Positions 42,391-52,472 are shown, counted from the stretch's first letter. The stretch is 64,000 nucleotides of DNA from Hyphomicrobiales bacterium (GCA_900469625.1 UBXV01000015.1:21221-85220), one strand, 5' to 3'. The notes: generated from the sequence alone by a model not told the origin. Translations and numbers: made by a program.

Positions 42391-44736
42391 ATGAATGTGA
42401 TGCAGCCCATCGACCGCATCCGCGGTGGCGTCCACGAAAACGAGAAACACGAATCCGGCCACAAGCACGTGTCGGGAACCGCCGAATATATCGACGATAT
42501 CCCGGAACCCTCGGGCACGTTACACGGCTATCTCGGCCTGTCCCAGCGCGCCCATGCCGATATCCTGTCGATCGATTTCGACGCGGTTTCAGCCAGTGAA
42601 GGCGTGATCGGCATCCTGACCGCCGACGACATCCCCGGCGAAAACGACATCAGCCCGGCACACAAACACGACGATCCGGTGTTTGCGACCGGCAAGGTCG
42701 AATTCCACGGCCAACCGATCTTCGCGGTCATCGCGACGTCGCGCGAGGCCGCACGGCGTGCCGCCGCCAAGGTCAAGGTCGAGTACCGTGACTTGCCGCA
42801 TGTCACCGACGTACTTGAAGCGGCTGCCGCCAACTATCCGCTTGTTATCGATCCCTTGAAGTTGGAGCGCGGCGACATCGAAGCCGGCTTCGCCAAGGCG
42901 AAGAACGTCCTTCAAGGCGAAATGCGCATCGGCGGCCAGGATCATTTCTATCTCGAGGGCCAGATTTCCTTCGCCATCCCCGGTGAGGACGACGAGGTCC
43001 TGGTCTATTCGTCGACCCAGCATCCGAGCGAAACCCAGCACATGGTGGCAACCGTGCTTGGCGTGCCGTCGAATGCCGTGACCGTGAACGTGCGCCGCAT
43101 GGGCGGCGGTTTCGGCGGCAAGGAAACGCAGGCCAACATCTTTGCAGCCGTGGCCGCACTGGCCGCCAAGAAGTACCGCTGCGCCGTCAAGGTGCGCCCG
43201 GACCGGGACGACGACATGTCGGCAACCGGCAAGCGCCACGATTTCCATGTCGACTACAAGGTCGGCTTCGACGACGAGGGCCGCATCGAAGCGGTTGATG
43301 CGGTGTTTGCCGCGCGTTGCGGCTTCTCCGCCGATCTCTCCGGTCCGGTCACCGACCGCGCGCTGTTTCATGCCGACAACTGCTACTTCTATCCGAACGT
43401 CCGCCTGCGTTCGAAGCCGTTGAAGACCAACACCGTCTCCAACACCGCGTTTCGCGGCTTCGGCGGCCCGCAGGGCATGGTCGGCGGCGAACGCATGATC
43501 GAGGACGTAGCCTATGCCGTCGGCAAGGATCCGCTCGAGATCCGCAAGCTCAATTTCTACGGCGGCGAGGGCCGCAATCTCACGCCCTATCACCAGACGG
43601 TCGAGGACAACATCATCGGCCGCATCATCGAGGAGCTGGAGACCTCGGCCGATTACGCCGCGCGCCGCAAGGCGGTGATCGCCTTCAACCGCGAAAACCA
43701 CATCATCAAGCGCGGTATCGCGCTGACGCCGGTCAAGTTCGGCATCTCCTTCACCAAGACCGAGTACAACCAGGCCGGCGCGCTGGTCCATGTCTATGCC
43801 GACGGCTCGATCCACCTCAATCACGGTGGCACCGAGATGGGGCAGGGGCTTTACACCAAGATCGCCCAGGTGGTGGCTGACGAGTTCCAGGTCGATCTCG
43901 GCCGCATCAAGGTGACGGCGACGACGACCGCGAAGGTGCCGAACACGTCTGCGACCGCTGCATCATCCGGTACGGATCTGAACGGCATGGCGGCCGCCAA
44001 TGCGGCCCAGCAGATCAAGGCGCGGCTGGTGCGCTTTGCCGCAGAACGTTGGAGCGTTGCGGAAACCGATATTGCCTTTGAACCCAACACGGTGCGCGTC
44101 GGCGCGGAACGGCTGCCTTTTGGCGAGTTCATCAAGCTTGCCTACGGCGCCCGCATCCAGCTGTCGGCCGCCGGTTTCTACAAGACGCCGAAGATCCACT
44201 GGAACCGTTCGGAAGGCCGTGGCCGACCGTTCTTCTATTATGCCTATGGCGCGTCTTGCTCCGAGGTCAGCGTCGACACGTTGACGGGTGAATATCAGGT
44301 CGACCGAACCGACATCCTGCATGATGTCGGCCGCTCGCTGAACCCGGCACTGGATCTCGGCCAGGTGGAGGGCGCATTCGTTCAGGGGATGGGCTGGCTG
44401 ACGACGGAAGAGCTGTGGTGGGATGCCAAGGGTCGGCTGCGCACGCATGCGCCTTCGACCTACAAGATCCCGCTTGCCTCGGATCGGCCGCGCGTGTTCA
44501 ACGTCCGGTTGGCGGAGTGGTCCGTCAACCGCGAGGAGACGATCCGCCGCTCGAAGGCGGTCGGGGAACCGCCGTTCATGCTGGGCATTTCGGTTCTGGA
44601 AGCCTTGTCGATGGCGGCCGCCAGCGTTGCGGAGTATCGTATCGCTCCGCGCATCGACGCGCCGGCAACGCCGGAGCGGGTGCTGATGGCGATCGAGCGG
44701 CTACGGGCCGCAGCAAGACAAGGGGCGGTGGCGTAA
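42391..44736 (+). CDS. xdhB: Xanthine dehydrogenase large subunit (molybdopterin)
   Basis: 781 residues from ATG 42391 with AGGAGGTGAG just upstream. Molybdopterin domain motifs: 'HVSGTAEYIDDIPEP', 'GGQDHFYLEGQ', 'NVRRMGGGFGGKETQA', 'AFRGFGGPQGM', and near the C-terminus 'AVGEPPFMLGISV' with the active-site Glu ('GEPP'). Oxidises hypoxanthine to xanthine and xanthine to urate. It lies between xdhA and xdhC. Confidence 0.94.
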   Translation: MNVMQPIDRIRGGVHENEKHESGHKHVSGTAEYIDDIPEPSGTLHGYLGLSQRAHADILSIDFDAVSASEGVIGILTADDIPGENDISPAHKHDDPVFATGKVEFHGQPIFAVIATSREAARRAAAKVKVEYRDLPHVTDVLEAAAANYPLVIDPLKLERGDIEAGFAKAKNVLQGEMRIGGQDHFYLEGQISFAIPGEDDEVLVYSSTQHPSETQHMVATVLGVPSNAVTVNVRRMGGGFGGKETQANIFAAVAALAAKKYRCAVKVRPDRDDDMSATGKRHDFHVDYKVGFDDEGRIEAVDAVFAARCGFSADLSGPVTDRALFHADNCYFYPNVRLRSKPLKTNTVSNTAFRGFGGPQGMVGGERMIEDVAYAVGKDPLEIRKLNFYGGEGRNLTPYHQTVEDNIIGRIIEELETSADYAARRKAVIAFNRENHIIKRGIALTPVKFGISFTKTEYNQAGALVHVYADGSIHLNHGGTEMGQGLYTKIAQVVADEFQVDLGRIKVTATTTAKVPNTSATAASSGTDLNGMAAANAAQQIKARLVRFAAERWSVAETDIAFEPNTVRVGAERLPFGEFIKLAYGARIQLSAAGFYKTPKIHWNRSEGRGRPFFYYAYGASCSEVSVDTLTGEYQVDRTDILHDVGRSLNPALDLGQVEGAFVQGMGWLTTEELWWDAKGRLRTHAPSTYKIPLASDRPRVFNVRLAEWSVNREETIRRSKAVGEPPFMLGISVLEALSMAAASVAEYRIAPRIDAPATPERVLMAIERLRAAARQGAVA

Positions 44737-44742
44737 GGGTCG

Positions 44743-45612
44743 ATGGCGATGGTTGCGAGCCGAGAGGATATCCGGGATTTCCTGCGCCGCGAGCCGGACT
44801 GCGTGCTCGTCGAGGTGACGGGGGCTGCCGGTTCGACGCCGCGCGACACCGACGCCTGGATGCTGGTGGCGGCGGACGGACTGTTCGGCACCATCGGCGG
44901 CGGCCAGCTCGAATATATGGCGATCGACCATGGACGGCGTGCACTGAAGCGTGGCGACCGTGCCGATACAATGACGATCCCGCTCGGTCCCGAGATCGGC
45001 CAGTGTTGCGGCGGGCGTGTCGCGCTCGCCTTCACGCGCATCGATTGGGAGAAAGCCGCCATGCTGATTGAACGCAGCGATCTGGAGATTGCCAGCCGAC
45101 CCCATGTCTATGTCTTCGGCGCGGGTCATGTCGGCGACGCCCTGGCGATGGCGCTGTCGCTCGTGCCGGTGCGCACCATTCTGGTCGACACGCGCGAGGA
45201 CGAACTCGAGGCTGCCGGCATCCATGGCATCGAGACCTGCCTGACGGCGATGCCCGAGGCGGTGGTGCGCGATGCCCCGCGCGGCAGCGCCTTCGTCATC
45301 CTCACCCACGACCACGCGCTCGACTTCCTGATCGCGGCCGAGGCGCTGCGCCGCGACGACGCCTCCTATGTCGGCATGATCGGTTCGAAGACGAAGCGGT
45401 CAACGTTCAAGAGCTGGCTGTCGCGGGAAATCGGCCGGCCGGATCTGTTCGACCGGCTCGTCTGCCCGATCGGCGGCACTGCGGTAAAGGACAAGAGGCC
45501 CGCCGTCATCGCGGCGCTGGCCGCCGCCGAGATCATGACGGCGGCCCTCAATCAAAGTTGGGAAACGCTGGCGATCACGTCGACGAAGCCGGGAAAGCGC
45601 GTCGGCGCCTGA
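44743..45612 (+). CDS. xdhC: Xanthine dehydrogenase accessory protein XdhC
   Basis: 289 residues. 'GAAGSTPRDTDAWMLV' with 'GTIGGGQLEYMAI' forms the XdhC N-terminal domain, including the 'CCGG' Cys pair used to bind the cofactor ('GQCCGGRV'); the C-terminal part is Rossmann-like: 'VYVFGAGHVGDALAMAL' and 'SYVGMIGSKTKRSTF'. It binds, sulfurates (with a helper) and inserts the molybdenum cofactor into XdhB. Six bases after xdhB. Confidence 0.92.
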   Translation: MAMVASREDIRDFLRREPDCVLVEVTGAAGSTPRDTDAWMLVAADGLFGTIGGGQLEYMAIDHGRRALKRGDRADTMTIPLGPEIGQCCGGRVALAFTRIDWEKAAMLIERSDLEIASRPHVYVFGAGHVGDALAMALSLVPVRTILVDTREDELEAAGIHGIETCLTAMPEAVVRDAPRGSAFVILTHDHALDFLIAAEALRRDDASYVGMIGSKTKRSTFKSWLSREIGRPDLFDRLVCPIGGTAVKDKRPAVIAALAAAEIMTAALNQSWETLAITSTKPGKRVGA

Positions 45613-45749
45613 GCAGGCGCACCATCGGAAAACCAGCCTGAGCGTGGCCGGCAGTCGTGGTCACTCGCCCATTCCCAGTGTGAGCACCCCACGGTCGGGC
45701 CTCGAGGCCTCTTCTGGCACGACGCAAAATTCGGCCGATCTGCCGGCCC

Positions 45750-46664
45750 TCAGGCCAGCATCTTGCCGATCAGCCGCTGACAGCGCTCCGCCATGTAGTC
45801 GATCATCAGCCGCACCTTCGGGTCCTGAAAGCGCTTGTGCGGATAGATCGCCGCCAGTTGCACGCCGAGCGGGGGCGTCGCCGTCAGGATCGGCACCAGC
45901 TCGCCGGCATTGATGTGGCTCTTCACTTCGAAGAGCGGCTTGTTGATGATGCCGCGCCCGTCGAGCGCCCATTGGGTCAGCACGTCGCCGTCGTCTGAAT
46001 CATAGGGGCCGGTGACTTCGAGCTTCTTGACGCCTTCCGGTGTCTGCAGCGTCCAGAAATATTCCTTCGAGCCGGGATAACGCAGCAGCAGACAGTCGTG
46101 CTTGTCGGCGATGAGCTCGTCCGGGGTTTGCGGCGTGCCGCGCTTCTCGAGATAGGCGGGTGCTGCGCAGACGACCCGCTCGCAGTTCATGATGCCGCGC
46201 ATGCGCAGGTTCGAATCTTCGAGGATACCCAGCTTGAAGGCGACGTCGACACCTTCCGACAGGATGTCGACATTGTGGTCGGAGAGCCTGAGCCGCACCT
46301 CGATATCGGGATACTTGTCGTGAAACTCGGGAATGCCCGAGGCAATCAGCCTGCGACCTATCCCCAAGGGAGCGGTAATCTTCAGCGCACCCTTCGGATT
46401 GTGCGAGAGGTCGGCGATGGCGTTCTCCGCCTCGTTGACCGCTTCCAGGATCTTGACGGCACCGTCGTAGAACACGCGGCCGTGCTCCGTGGGCGTCAGC
46501 TTGCGCGTCGTCCGATTGAACAGCCGAACGCCCATATGGCGTTCCAACTCCTTGATTCTATTGCTGGCGACCGCCGGCGTTACGCGCTGGTCGCGACCAG
46601 CCGCCGATAGGGTTCCAAGTTCTACGACGCGCACGAAGACGCGTACATTGTCCAGATATGACAT
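45750..46664 (-). CDS. LysR family transcriptional regulator next to puuD
   Basis: 304 residues. N-terminal winged helix 'VRVFVRVVELGTLSAAGRDQRVTPAVASNRIKELERHMGVRLFNRTTRKL' is a standard LysR domain; the rest is the sensor domain ('LKITAPLGIGRRLIASGIPEFHDKYPDIEVRL'). Divergent from puuD with 147 bases between, so it is the best candidate for regulator of urate use. The inducer is unknown. Confidence 0.88.
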   Translation of the reverse strand: MSYLDNVRVFVRVVELGTLSAAGRDQRVTPAVASNRIKELERHMGVRLFNRTTRKLTPTEHGRVFYDGAVKILEAVNEAENAIADLSHNPKGALKITAPLGIGRRLIASGIPEFHDKYPDIEVRLRLSDHNVDILSEGVDVAFKLGILEDSNLRMRGIMNCERVVCAAPAYLEKRGTPQTPDELIADKHDCLLLRYPGSKEYFWTLQTPEGVKKLEVTGPYDSDDGDVLTQWALDGRGIINKPLFEVKSHINAGELVPILTATPPLGVQLAAIYPHKRFQDPKVRLMIDYMAERCQRLIGKMLA

Positions 46665-46722
46665 GCCTCCCGATCTCTCCTCCGGGCGTTATGTAACGCA
46701 TCCATTCCGTCGCGATTATATA

Positions 46723-46739
46723 GATTTTTTTGAAAGTGT
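46723..46739 (+). promoter_or_regulatory. Purine-island motif, copy C
   Basis: GATTTTTTTGAAAGTGT matches copy B at 13 of 17 positions, with the core TTTTGAAAGT identical. It lies 72 bases before the puuD start, in plus orientation, in the LysR-puuD divergent region. Confidence 0.4.
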
Positions 46740-46811
46740 TGGTGAAGCAGCGACGTTCCCGCGACCTCCAGCAATGACACATAATGCGGCCCGGAGAAAT
46801 GGGAGAATTGC

Positions 46812-48050
46812 ATGTACGAGTATGCCATAGCCTGGGATTGGCTGACCTTTGCCATGAGATGGCTGCACGTCATCACCGGTATCGCATGGATCGGTTCGTC
46901 GTTTTATTTCGTCGCGCTCGACCTTGGCCTGAAGAAGAGACCCGACCTGCCGGTTGGCGCCTATGGCGAGGAATGGCAGGTCCACGGCGGTGGCTTCTAC
47001 CACATCCAGAAGTATCTGGTGGCGCCGGCCAACATGCCCGAGCACCTGATCTGGTTCAAATGGGAATCCTACGTCACCTGGCTTTCCGGCTTCGGCATGC
47101 TGTGCATGGTCTATTATGCCGGTGCCGACCTCTATCTGATCGACCCGAATGTGCTCGATGTCTCGAAGACGACGGCGATCGCCATTTCGCTGGCATCGAT
47201 CGGTTTCGGCTGGCTCGCCTATGACACCATCTGCAAGTCGCCGGCAGGCCGCGACAACACCAAGCTGATGGTGCTTCTGTACTTCATCCTGGTCGGCATG
47301 GCCTGGGGCTATACACAGCTCTTCACCGGCCGCGCCGCCTTCCTGCATCTCGGCGCCTTCACCGCGACGATCATGTCGGCGAACGTCTTCTTCATCATTA
47401 TTCCGAACCAGAAGATCGTCGTCGCCGACCTCATCGCCGGTCGCACACCGGACGCGAAATACGGCGTCATCGCCAAGCAACGCTCGACCCACAACAACTA
47501 CCTGACGCTGCCAGTGTTGTTCCTGATGCTGTCGAACCACTATCCGCTGGCGTTCGGCACCCAGTACAACTGGATCATCGCCTCGCTGGTGTTCCTGATG
47601 GGCGTCACCATCCGCCACTATTTCAACACCCGCCATGCCGACAAGGGCAACCCGACCTGGACGTGGCTTGCGACCGCGCTGCTCTTCATCGTCATCATGT
47701 GGCTGTCGACCGTGCCGAAGATCCTGAGCGGCGAGGAAGAGGCGAAGGTTTCGGCCGCACAGCAGCCGTTCGTCACCGCCGAAGCCTTTCCGAAGGTGCG
47801 CGACACCGTGCTCGGCCGCTGTTCCATGTGCCATGCGAAAGAGCCCGGCTGGGAGGGACTGGTCGTGCCGCCGAAGGGGGTGACGCTCGAGACCGATACC
47901 GAGATCGCCAACCACGCCCGCGAAATCTATCTGCAGGCCGGTCGCTCGCACGCGATGCCGCCCGCCAATGTCACCGGCATATCGGACGAGGAGCGCAAGC
48001 TCCTCGTCGCCTGGTATGAGACCGTCGTAAAGGGAGACAAGGTTCAATGA
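46812..48050 (+). CDS. puuD: Membrane urate oxidase with cytochrome c domain
   Basis: 412 residues. N-terminal ~300 residues hold about eight membrane helices ('FAMRWLHVITGIAWIGSSFYFVAL', 'HIQKYLVAPANMPEHLIWFKWESYVTWLSGFGMLCMVYYAG'), matching the PuuD urate hydroxylase family. The C-terminal domain is a c-type cytochrome with heme site CSMCH (residues 337-341) and a likely Met ligand in 'SHAMPPANV'. Oxidises urate to 5-hydroxyisourate with electrons to the respiratory chain, so no H2O2 is made. Its stop overlaps guaD (ATGA at 48047-48050). Confidence 0.92.
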   Translation: MYEYAIAWDWLTFAMRWLHVITGIAWIGSSFYFVALDLGLKKRPDLPVGAYGEEWQVHGGGFYHIQKYLVAPANMPEHLIWFKWESYVTWLSGFGMLCMVYYAGADLYLIDPNVLDVSKTTAIAISLASIGFGWLAYDTICKSPAGRDNTKLMVLLYFILVGMAWGYTQLFTGRAAFLHLGAFTATIMSANVFFIIIPNQKIVVADLIAGRTPDAKYGVIAKQRSTHNNYLTLPVLFLMLSNHYPLAFGTQYNWIIASLVFLMGVTIRHYFNTRHADKGNPTWTWLATALLFIVIMWLSTVPKILSGEEEAKVSAAQQPFVTAEAFPKVRDTVLGRCSMCHAKEPGWEGLVVPPKGVTLETDTEIANHAREIYLQAGRSHAMPPANVTGISDEERKLLVAWYETVVKGDKVQ

Positions 48051-49402
48051 CCGATTTGCTGATCCGCGGCCGCGTGCTGACCTTCGTCGAAAGGCCCGAG
48101 GGCATCGACGATGCCGCCTCCTATCGCTACTTCGAAGACGGTGCCGTTCTGGTGCGGAGCGGCAAGGTTGCCGATATTGGCGAGCATTCGGATGTCGCGC
48201 GGCGTGCCGGTCCTTCAGTCAAGGTTGCCGATCACCGGCCAAACCTGGTGCTGCCGGGGCTGATCGACACGCATCTGCATTTTCCGCAGACGCAGGCGAT
48301 CGCCTCCTATGGCGCGCAGCTGCTCGAATGGCTGAACACCTACATCTTCGTCGAGGAACAGAAGTTCCGCGAGCCCAAGCATGCGCAGTTCATCGCCGGC
48401 CGGTTCATGGACGAATTGCTGTCCAATGGAACGACCACGGCGGTTGCCTATTGCTCGGTGCATCCGGAAAGCGTTGACGCCTACTTCGGTGCCGCCGAAG
48501 ACCGCGGCATGCTGATGATCGGCGGCAAGGTGATGATGGATCGCAACGCGCCCGACGCGCTGCGCGACACGCCACAGCTTGGCTATGACGAGACGAAGCA
48601 ACTGATCGGCAAGTGGCATGGCCGCGGCCGCGCGCATTACGCCATCAGCCCGCGTTTCGCCATCACCTCGACGCCGGAACAGATGGAGATGAGCCGGGCG
48701 CTCGTTGCCGAACATCCCGAATGTTACGTGCAGACCCATCTGTCCGAGAACAAGGACGAGATCGCGTTTGCCACCTCGCTCTATCCGGACGCGAAGGATT
48801 ACACCGACATCTATGCGCGCTACGATCTCCTGACGCGCAAGACGCTGCTCGGGCACTGCATCTACCTGAGCGATCGCGAGATTTCGGTTCTGGCCGAGAC
48901 AGGGGCCGTCGGCACGTTCTGCCCGACGTCGAACCTGTTTCTGGGATCGGGCCTGTTCGATCGCGACCGGTTTGACAAGCTCGGCGCGCGATGGTCGGTT
49001 GCAACCGATGTCGGCGCCGGCACCAGCTTCTCGATGCTCGAAACCATGGACGAGGCCTACAAGGTGCTTCACCTGCAGGGGCAGCGGCTCTCGCCGCTCA
49101 ACTCCTTCTACATGATGACGCTCGGCAATGCCCGGGCGCTCGATCTCGATGACCGTATCGGTTCGCTGCATATCGGCGCAGACGCCGATATCGTCGTGCT
49201 CGACAGCCGCGCCAAGCCGTCGATGGAACTGCGCATGCGCGTGGCCAAGACGCTGGCCGAAGAGCTGTTCATCCTGCAGACGATGGGGGACGACCGCTCG
49301 GTGGCCGAGACCTATGTCGCCGGCAAGCCGATGAAACATCGTGCGCGTGCCGATGCCGTTGCGGCAGAGATCGACAGTAGCCGGAAACTCGAATCGGTCT
49401 GA
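48047..49402 (+). CDS. guaD: Guanine deaminase
   Basis: 451 residues. Amidohydrolase metal ligands: 'LIDTHLHFPQTQAIASYG', 'YAISPRFAITSTPEQME', 'YVQTHLSENKDEIA', 'LLGHCIYLSDRE', 'SVATDVGAGTSFSML'. The 'RFAITST' and 'FPQT' segments are specific for guanine deaminase rather than other amidohydrolases. It turns guanine into xanthine for xanthine dehydrogenase. Translationally coupled to puuD. Confidence 0.93.
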   Translation: MTDLLIRGRVLTFVERPEGIDDAASYRYFEDGAVLVRSGKVADIGEHSDVARRAGPSVKVADHRPNLVLPGLIDTHLHFPQTQAIASYGAQLLEWLNTYIFVEEQKFREPKHAQFIAGRFMDELLSNGTTTAVAYCSVHPESVDAYFGAAEDRGMLMIGGKVMMDRNAPDALRDTPQLGYDETKQLIGKWHGRGRAHYAISPRFAITSTPEQMEMSRALVAEHPECYVQTHLSENKDEIAFATSLYPDAKDYTDIYARYDLLTRKTLLGHCIYLSDREISVLAETGAVGTFCPTSNLFLGSGLFDRDRFDKLGARWSVATDVGAGTSFSMLETMDEAYKVLHLQGQRLSPLNSFYMMTLGNARALDLDDRIGSLHIGADADIVVLDSRAKPSMELRMRVAKTLAEELFILQTMGDDRSVAETYVAGKPMKHRARADAVAAEIDSSRKLESV

Positions 49403-49431
49403 GCCGGTGTGGCGGCTGCATTCCAAAGCTT

Positions 49432-49612
49432 AAGGCTGGAAAGCCTTGGGAGCACATTTTCGCGAGAGCAATGTCGACTTCTCTCATTCCGGCCTTGTGC
49501 CGGAAGCCAGCGACCTGACGTCCGTCAGGTCGTAGGGCCTTTCAGCCCAAGGACTTGTGCTGGTCCCGCAGTTCTACGGAACTGCTAGAGATTCCTGTGA
49601 CGAGCCAGGAAT
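49432..49612. ncRNA. Array of perfect hairpins between guaD and IclR gene
   Basis: Within 181 bases seven stems follow each other: AAGGC/GCCTT (49432-49447), TTCCGGC/GCCGGAA (49487-49505), CGACCTGAC/GTCAGGTCG (49511-49532), GGGC/GCCC (49535-49548), GGAC/GTCC (49551-49566), GCAGTTC-TACG-GAACTGC (49568-49585) and ATTCCTG/CAGGAAT (49591-49612). A further GAAAGC/GCTTTC stem lies at 49675-49689. This density is far above that of other intergenic regions in the window. A structured RNA or an extragenic palindromic element are both possible; strand unknown. Confidence 0.4.
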
Positions 49613-49693
49613 GATGGCGGACGTGGCTAGCGCCGTGTAACCCAATGCTGCTCGTCAGCGCTTCGGCCTCGCCCGAAAGCTAGGCTTTCCTCG

Positions 49694-50515
49694 TCAGAGC
49701 TCTTCCGGCCGCTTGCCGCCCATGGCCCGGGTCAGTGCATCGGCGCGCTCGCGCACGACCGGACCGAGCTGCGCCAGCCTGTCGTCGTTGACGCGCACCG
49801 AAGGGCCCGAGATCGAGATCCCGGCGATGGTTTCGCCATATTCGTTGAAGATCGGTGCCGCCACGCAGCGCATGCCGAGCGTATGTTCTTCGTCGTCGAC
49901 CGACCAGCCGCGCTGGCGAATGGTCTGGATGTCCTGCAGCAGCGCCGGCAGACTGTCGCGCGTCTTGTCGGTAAAGTGCGCGAGATCGCGCCCGGCGAGC
50001 AGATGCGCCACATCCTTGTCGGCCCAGGTCGACAGGATCGCCTTGCCGATACCTGAGGCATGGATCGGGCCGCGGCGGCCCGGGCGGAAGAACGCGCGCA
50101 TCGGCGCATGGCTCTCGACCTGCGAGATGAAAACGACGTCGCCTCCCTCCTCGATGCCGATATTGGCGGTTTCTCCACTTTCTTCCATCAACTGCTTCAG
50201 GAATGGACGGCTGATGGTGCCGAGCTTGCGGAAGCGCAAATAGGCGTTGCCGATCTCGAAGGCCTTGAGGCCAATGGTCCAGGCGCCGGTGTCCGGATCG
50301 TTCATCACCATGCCGTGGTTGGCGAGCGACGTCAGCAGCCGGTGCACGGTCGATGGTGCCATGCCGGTCACGTCTGACAGATGCGTCAGGGTTGAGCCGT
50401 CGTTTTCAGCAACGATCGCCAGCAGCGTCAGACTGCGGTCGAGCACCTGTACGGAGCCGGGTGCTGCGTTCTCGCCGGCCTTCCGGCCACGTTTACCCTT
50501 GCCTGGCGCATCCAT
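49694..50515 (-). CDS. IclR family regulator of the glyoxylate (gcl) operon
   Basis: 273 residues. N-terminal winged helix: '[49 protein letters not shown]'. The C-terminal ligand domain has '[13 protein letters not shown]' and '[33 protein letters not shown]', typical of the AllR/BhcR branch that senses glyoxylate or allantoin products. It is divergent from gcl, and a palindrome fitting an IclR-type operator lies between them. Confidence 0.88.
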   Translation of the reverse strand: MDAPGKGKRGRKAGENAAPGSVQVLDRSLTLLAIVAENDGSTLTHLSDVTGMAPSTVHRLLTSLANHGMVMNDPDTGAWTIGLKAFEIGNAYLRFRKLGTISRPFLKQLMEESGETANIGIEEGGDVVFISQVESHAPMRAFFRPGRRGPIHASGIGKAILSTWADKDVAHLLAGRDLAHFTDKTRDSLPALLQDIQTIRQRGWSVDDEEHTLGMRCVAAPIFNEYGETIAGISISGPSVRVNDDRLAQLGPVVRERADALTRAMGGKRPEEL

Positions 50516-50601
50516 CTTCCGTCCTCCAGCCCGTCCCGAGTCGCGTCCATCATCCTCTAGCAGGACCGGGATCGATTGTTTCGAAATTCTTGAAGATGTT
50601 T

Positions 50602-50620
50602 ATTTCCATATTATGGAAAT
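50602..50620. promoter_or_regulatory. Palindrome in the IclR-gcl region, likely IclR operator
   Basis: ATTTCCAT-ATT-ATGGAAAT, perfect 8-base arms. Related partial copies follow: a half-site ATTCCAT near 50623 and CCAT-T-ATGG near 50648-50656. They lie between the IclR gene start (50515) and gcl start (50688), as expected for operators of this family. Confidence 0.65.
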
Positions 50621-50687
50621 GCATTCCATTTATCGATTGAGTATCGTCCATTATGGGTTATCGTCTCATCAAACAGGAGGAGTTCCC

Positions 50688-52472
50688 ATGGCTAAGATGC
50701 GTGCCGTCGACGCGGCTGTTTACGTTCTCGAAAAAGAGGGCATCGATTGTGCCTTTGGCGTGCCGGGTGCGGCGATCAATCCGTTGTATTCCGCCCTCAA
50801 GGCGCGCGGCTCGGTTCGTCACATCCTCGCCCGCCATGTCGAGGGTGCCTCGCACATGGCAGAAGGCTACACCCGGGCCAAACATGGCAATATCGGCGTC
50901 TGCATCGGTACCTCGGGGCCGGCCGGCACCGACATGATCACCGGTCTCTATTCTGCGTCGGCCGATTCGATCCCGATCCTCTGCATCACCGGTCAGGCAC
51001 CGCGTGCGCGACTGGACAAGGAGGATTTCCAGGCGGTCGATATCGCCAAGATCGCAGCACCCGTCACCAAATGGGCCGTCACCGTCATGGAGCCGGCACT
51101 GGTACCCTTCGTCTTCCAGAAAGCCTTCCACCTGATGCGTTCCGGCCGTCCGGGTCCGGTGCTGATCGACCTGCCGGTCGACGTCCAGCTCGCCGAGATC
51201 GAGTTCGATCCCGAAACGTATGAACCGCTGGAACCCTATAAGCCCAAGGCCACGCGCGCCCAGGCCGAGAAGGTCATCGCGATGCTGAACGAGGCCGAGC
51301 GGCCGTTGATCGTCGCCGGTGGCGGCATCATCAACGCCGACGCCTCGGACCTGCTCACCGAATTTGCCGAGATCACCGGCATTCCCGTTATCCCGACACT
51401 GATGGGCTGGGGCACGATCCCCGACGACCATCCGCTGATGGCGGGCATGTGCGGCCTGCAGACGTCGCATCGCTACGGCAATGCCAACATGCTTGCCTCG
51501 GATTTCGTGCTCGGCGTCGGCAATCGTTGGGCCAATCGCCACACAGGTAACGTCCCGACCTACACCGAGGGTCGCAAGTTCGTCCATGTCGACATCGAAC
51601 CGACGCAGATCGGCCGCGTCTTTGCTCCGGATTTCGGCGTTGTCTCGGATGCGGGTGCTGCGCTGAAGCTTTTCCTCGACGTCGCAACCGAGTGGAAGAC
51701 TGCCGGCAAGCTTCGCGACTGGACAGGCTGGGCCGAAGAATGCCGCGAACGCAAGCGGACCATGCTGCGCAAGACCCATTTCGACCAGACGCCGCTCAAG
51801 CCCCAGCGCGTCTATGAAGAGATGAACAAGGCCTTCGGCCGCGACACCTGCTATGTCTCGACCATCGGTCTCAGCCAGATCGCCGGTGCCCAGTTCCTGC
51901 ACGTCTACAAGCCGCGCAACTGGATCAATTGCGGCCAGGCCGGTCCGCTCGGCTGGACACTTCCCGCCGCTCTCGGTGTTCGTGCCGCCGATCCCGACCG
52001 GACGATCGTCGCACTTTCCGGCGACTACGATTTCCAGTTCATGATCGAGGAACTGGCGGTCGGCGCCCAGCACAAGCTGCCCTACCTGCATGTGGTCGTG
52101 AACAATTCCTATCTCGGCCTCATCCGCCAGGCCCAGCGCGGCTTCAGCATGGACTTCGAAGTCAGCCTCGCCTTCGACAACATCAATGCGTCGGGCGATG
52201 CGGAGAAGGGCTATGGCGTCGACCATGTCGCCGTCGCCGAAGGGCTCGGCTGCAAGGCCATCCGGGTGCGCAGCCCCAACGAGTTCCAGGACGCGTTCGA
52301 CCGGGCACGGGCGCTCATGGACGAACATCAGGTTCCTGTCGTCATCGAATTCATCCTCGAGCGTGTCACCAACATCGCCATGGGCGTCGATATCAACGCC
52401 GTCGTCGAGTTCGAGGAACTGGCGGCGCGCGGCGAAGACGCGCCGACCGCGATCGAAGCGCTGCTCGACTAA
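50688..52472 (+). CDS. gcl: Glyoxylate carboligase
   Basis: 594 residues from ATG 50688 behind GGAGGAG. Thiamine diphosphate enzyme of the acetolactate synthase family: '[14 protein letters not shown]', '[17 protein letters not shown]', cofactor motif '[34 protein letters not shown]'. The residue usually a catalytic Glu is Val here ('[13 protein letters not shown]'), a known trait of Gcl. It joins two glyoxylates to tartronate semialdehyde and CO2. First gene of the gcl-hyi-glxR-glycerate kinase operon. Confidence 0.95.
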   Translation: MAKMRAVDAAVYVLEKEGIDCAFGVPGAAINPLYSALKARGSVRHILARHVEGASHMAEGYTRAKHGNIGVCIGTSGPAGTDMITGLYSASADSIPILCITGQAPRARLDKEDFQAVDIAKIAAPVTKWAVTVMEPALVPFVFQKAFHLMRSGRPGPVLIDLPVDVQLAEIEFDPETYEPLEPYKPKATRAQAEKVIAMLNEAERPLIVAGGGIINADASDLLTEFAEITGIPVIPTLMGWGTIPDDHPLMAGMCGLQTSHRYGNANMLASDFVLGVGNRWANRHTGNVPTYTEGRKFVHVDIEPTQIGRVFAPDFGVVSDAGAALKLFLDVATEWKTAGKLRDWTGWAEECRERKRTMLRKTHFDQTPLKPQRVYEEMNKAFGRDTCYVSTIGLSQIAGAQFLHVYKPRNWINCGQAGPLGWTLPAALGVRAADPDRTIVALSGDYDFQFMIEELAVGAQHKLPYLHVVVNNSYLGLIRQAQRGFSMDFEVSLAFDNINASGDAEKGYGVDHVAVAEGLGCKAIRVRSPNEFQDAFDRARALMDEHQVPVVIEFILERVTNIAMGVDINAVVEFEELAARGEDAPTAIEALLD

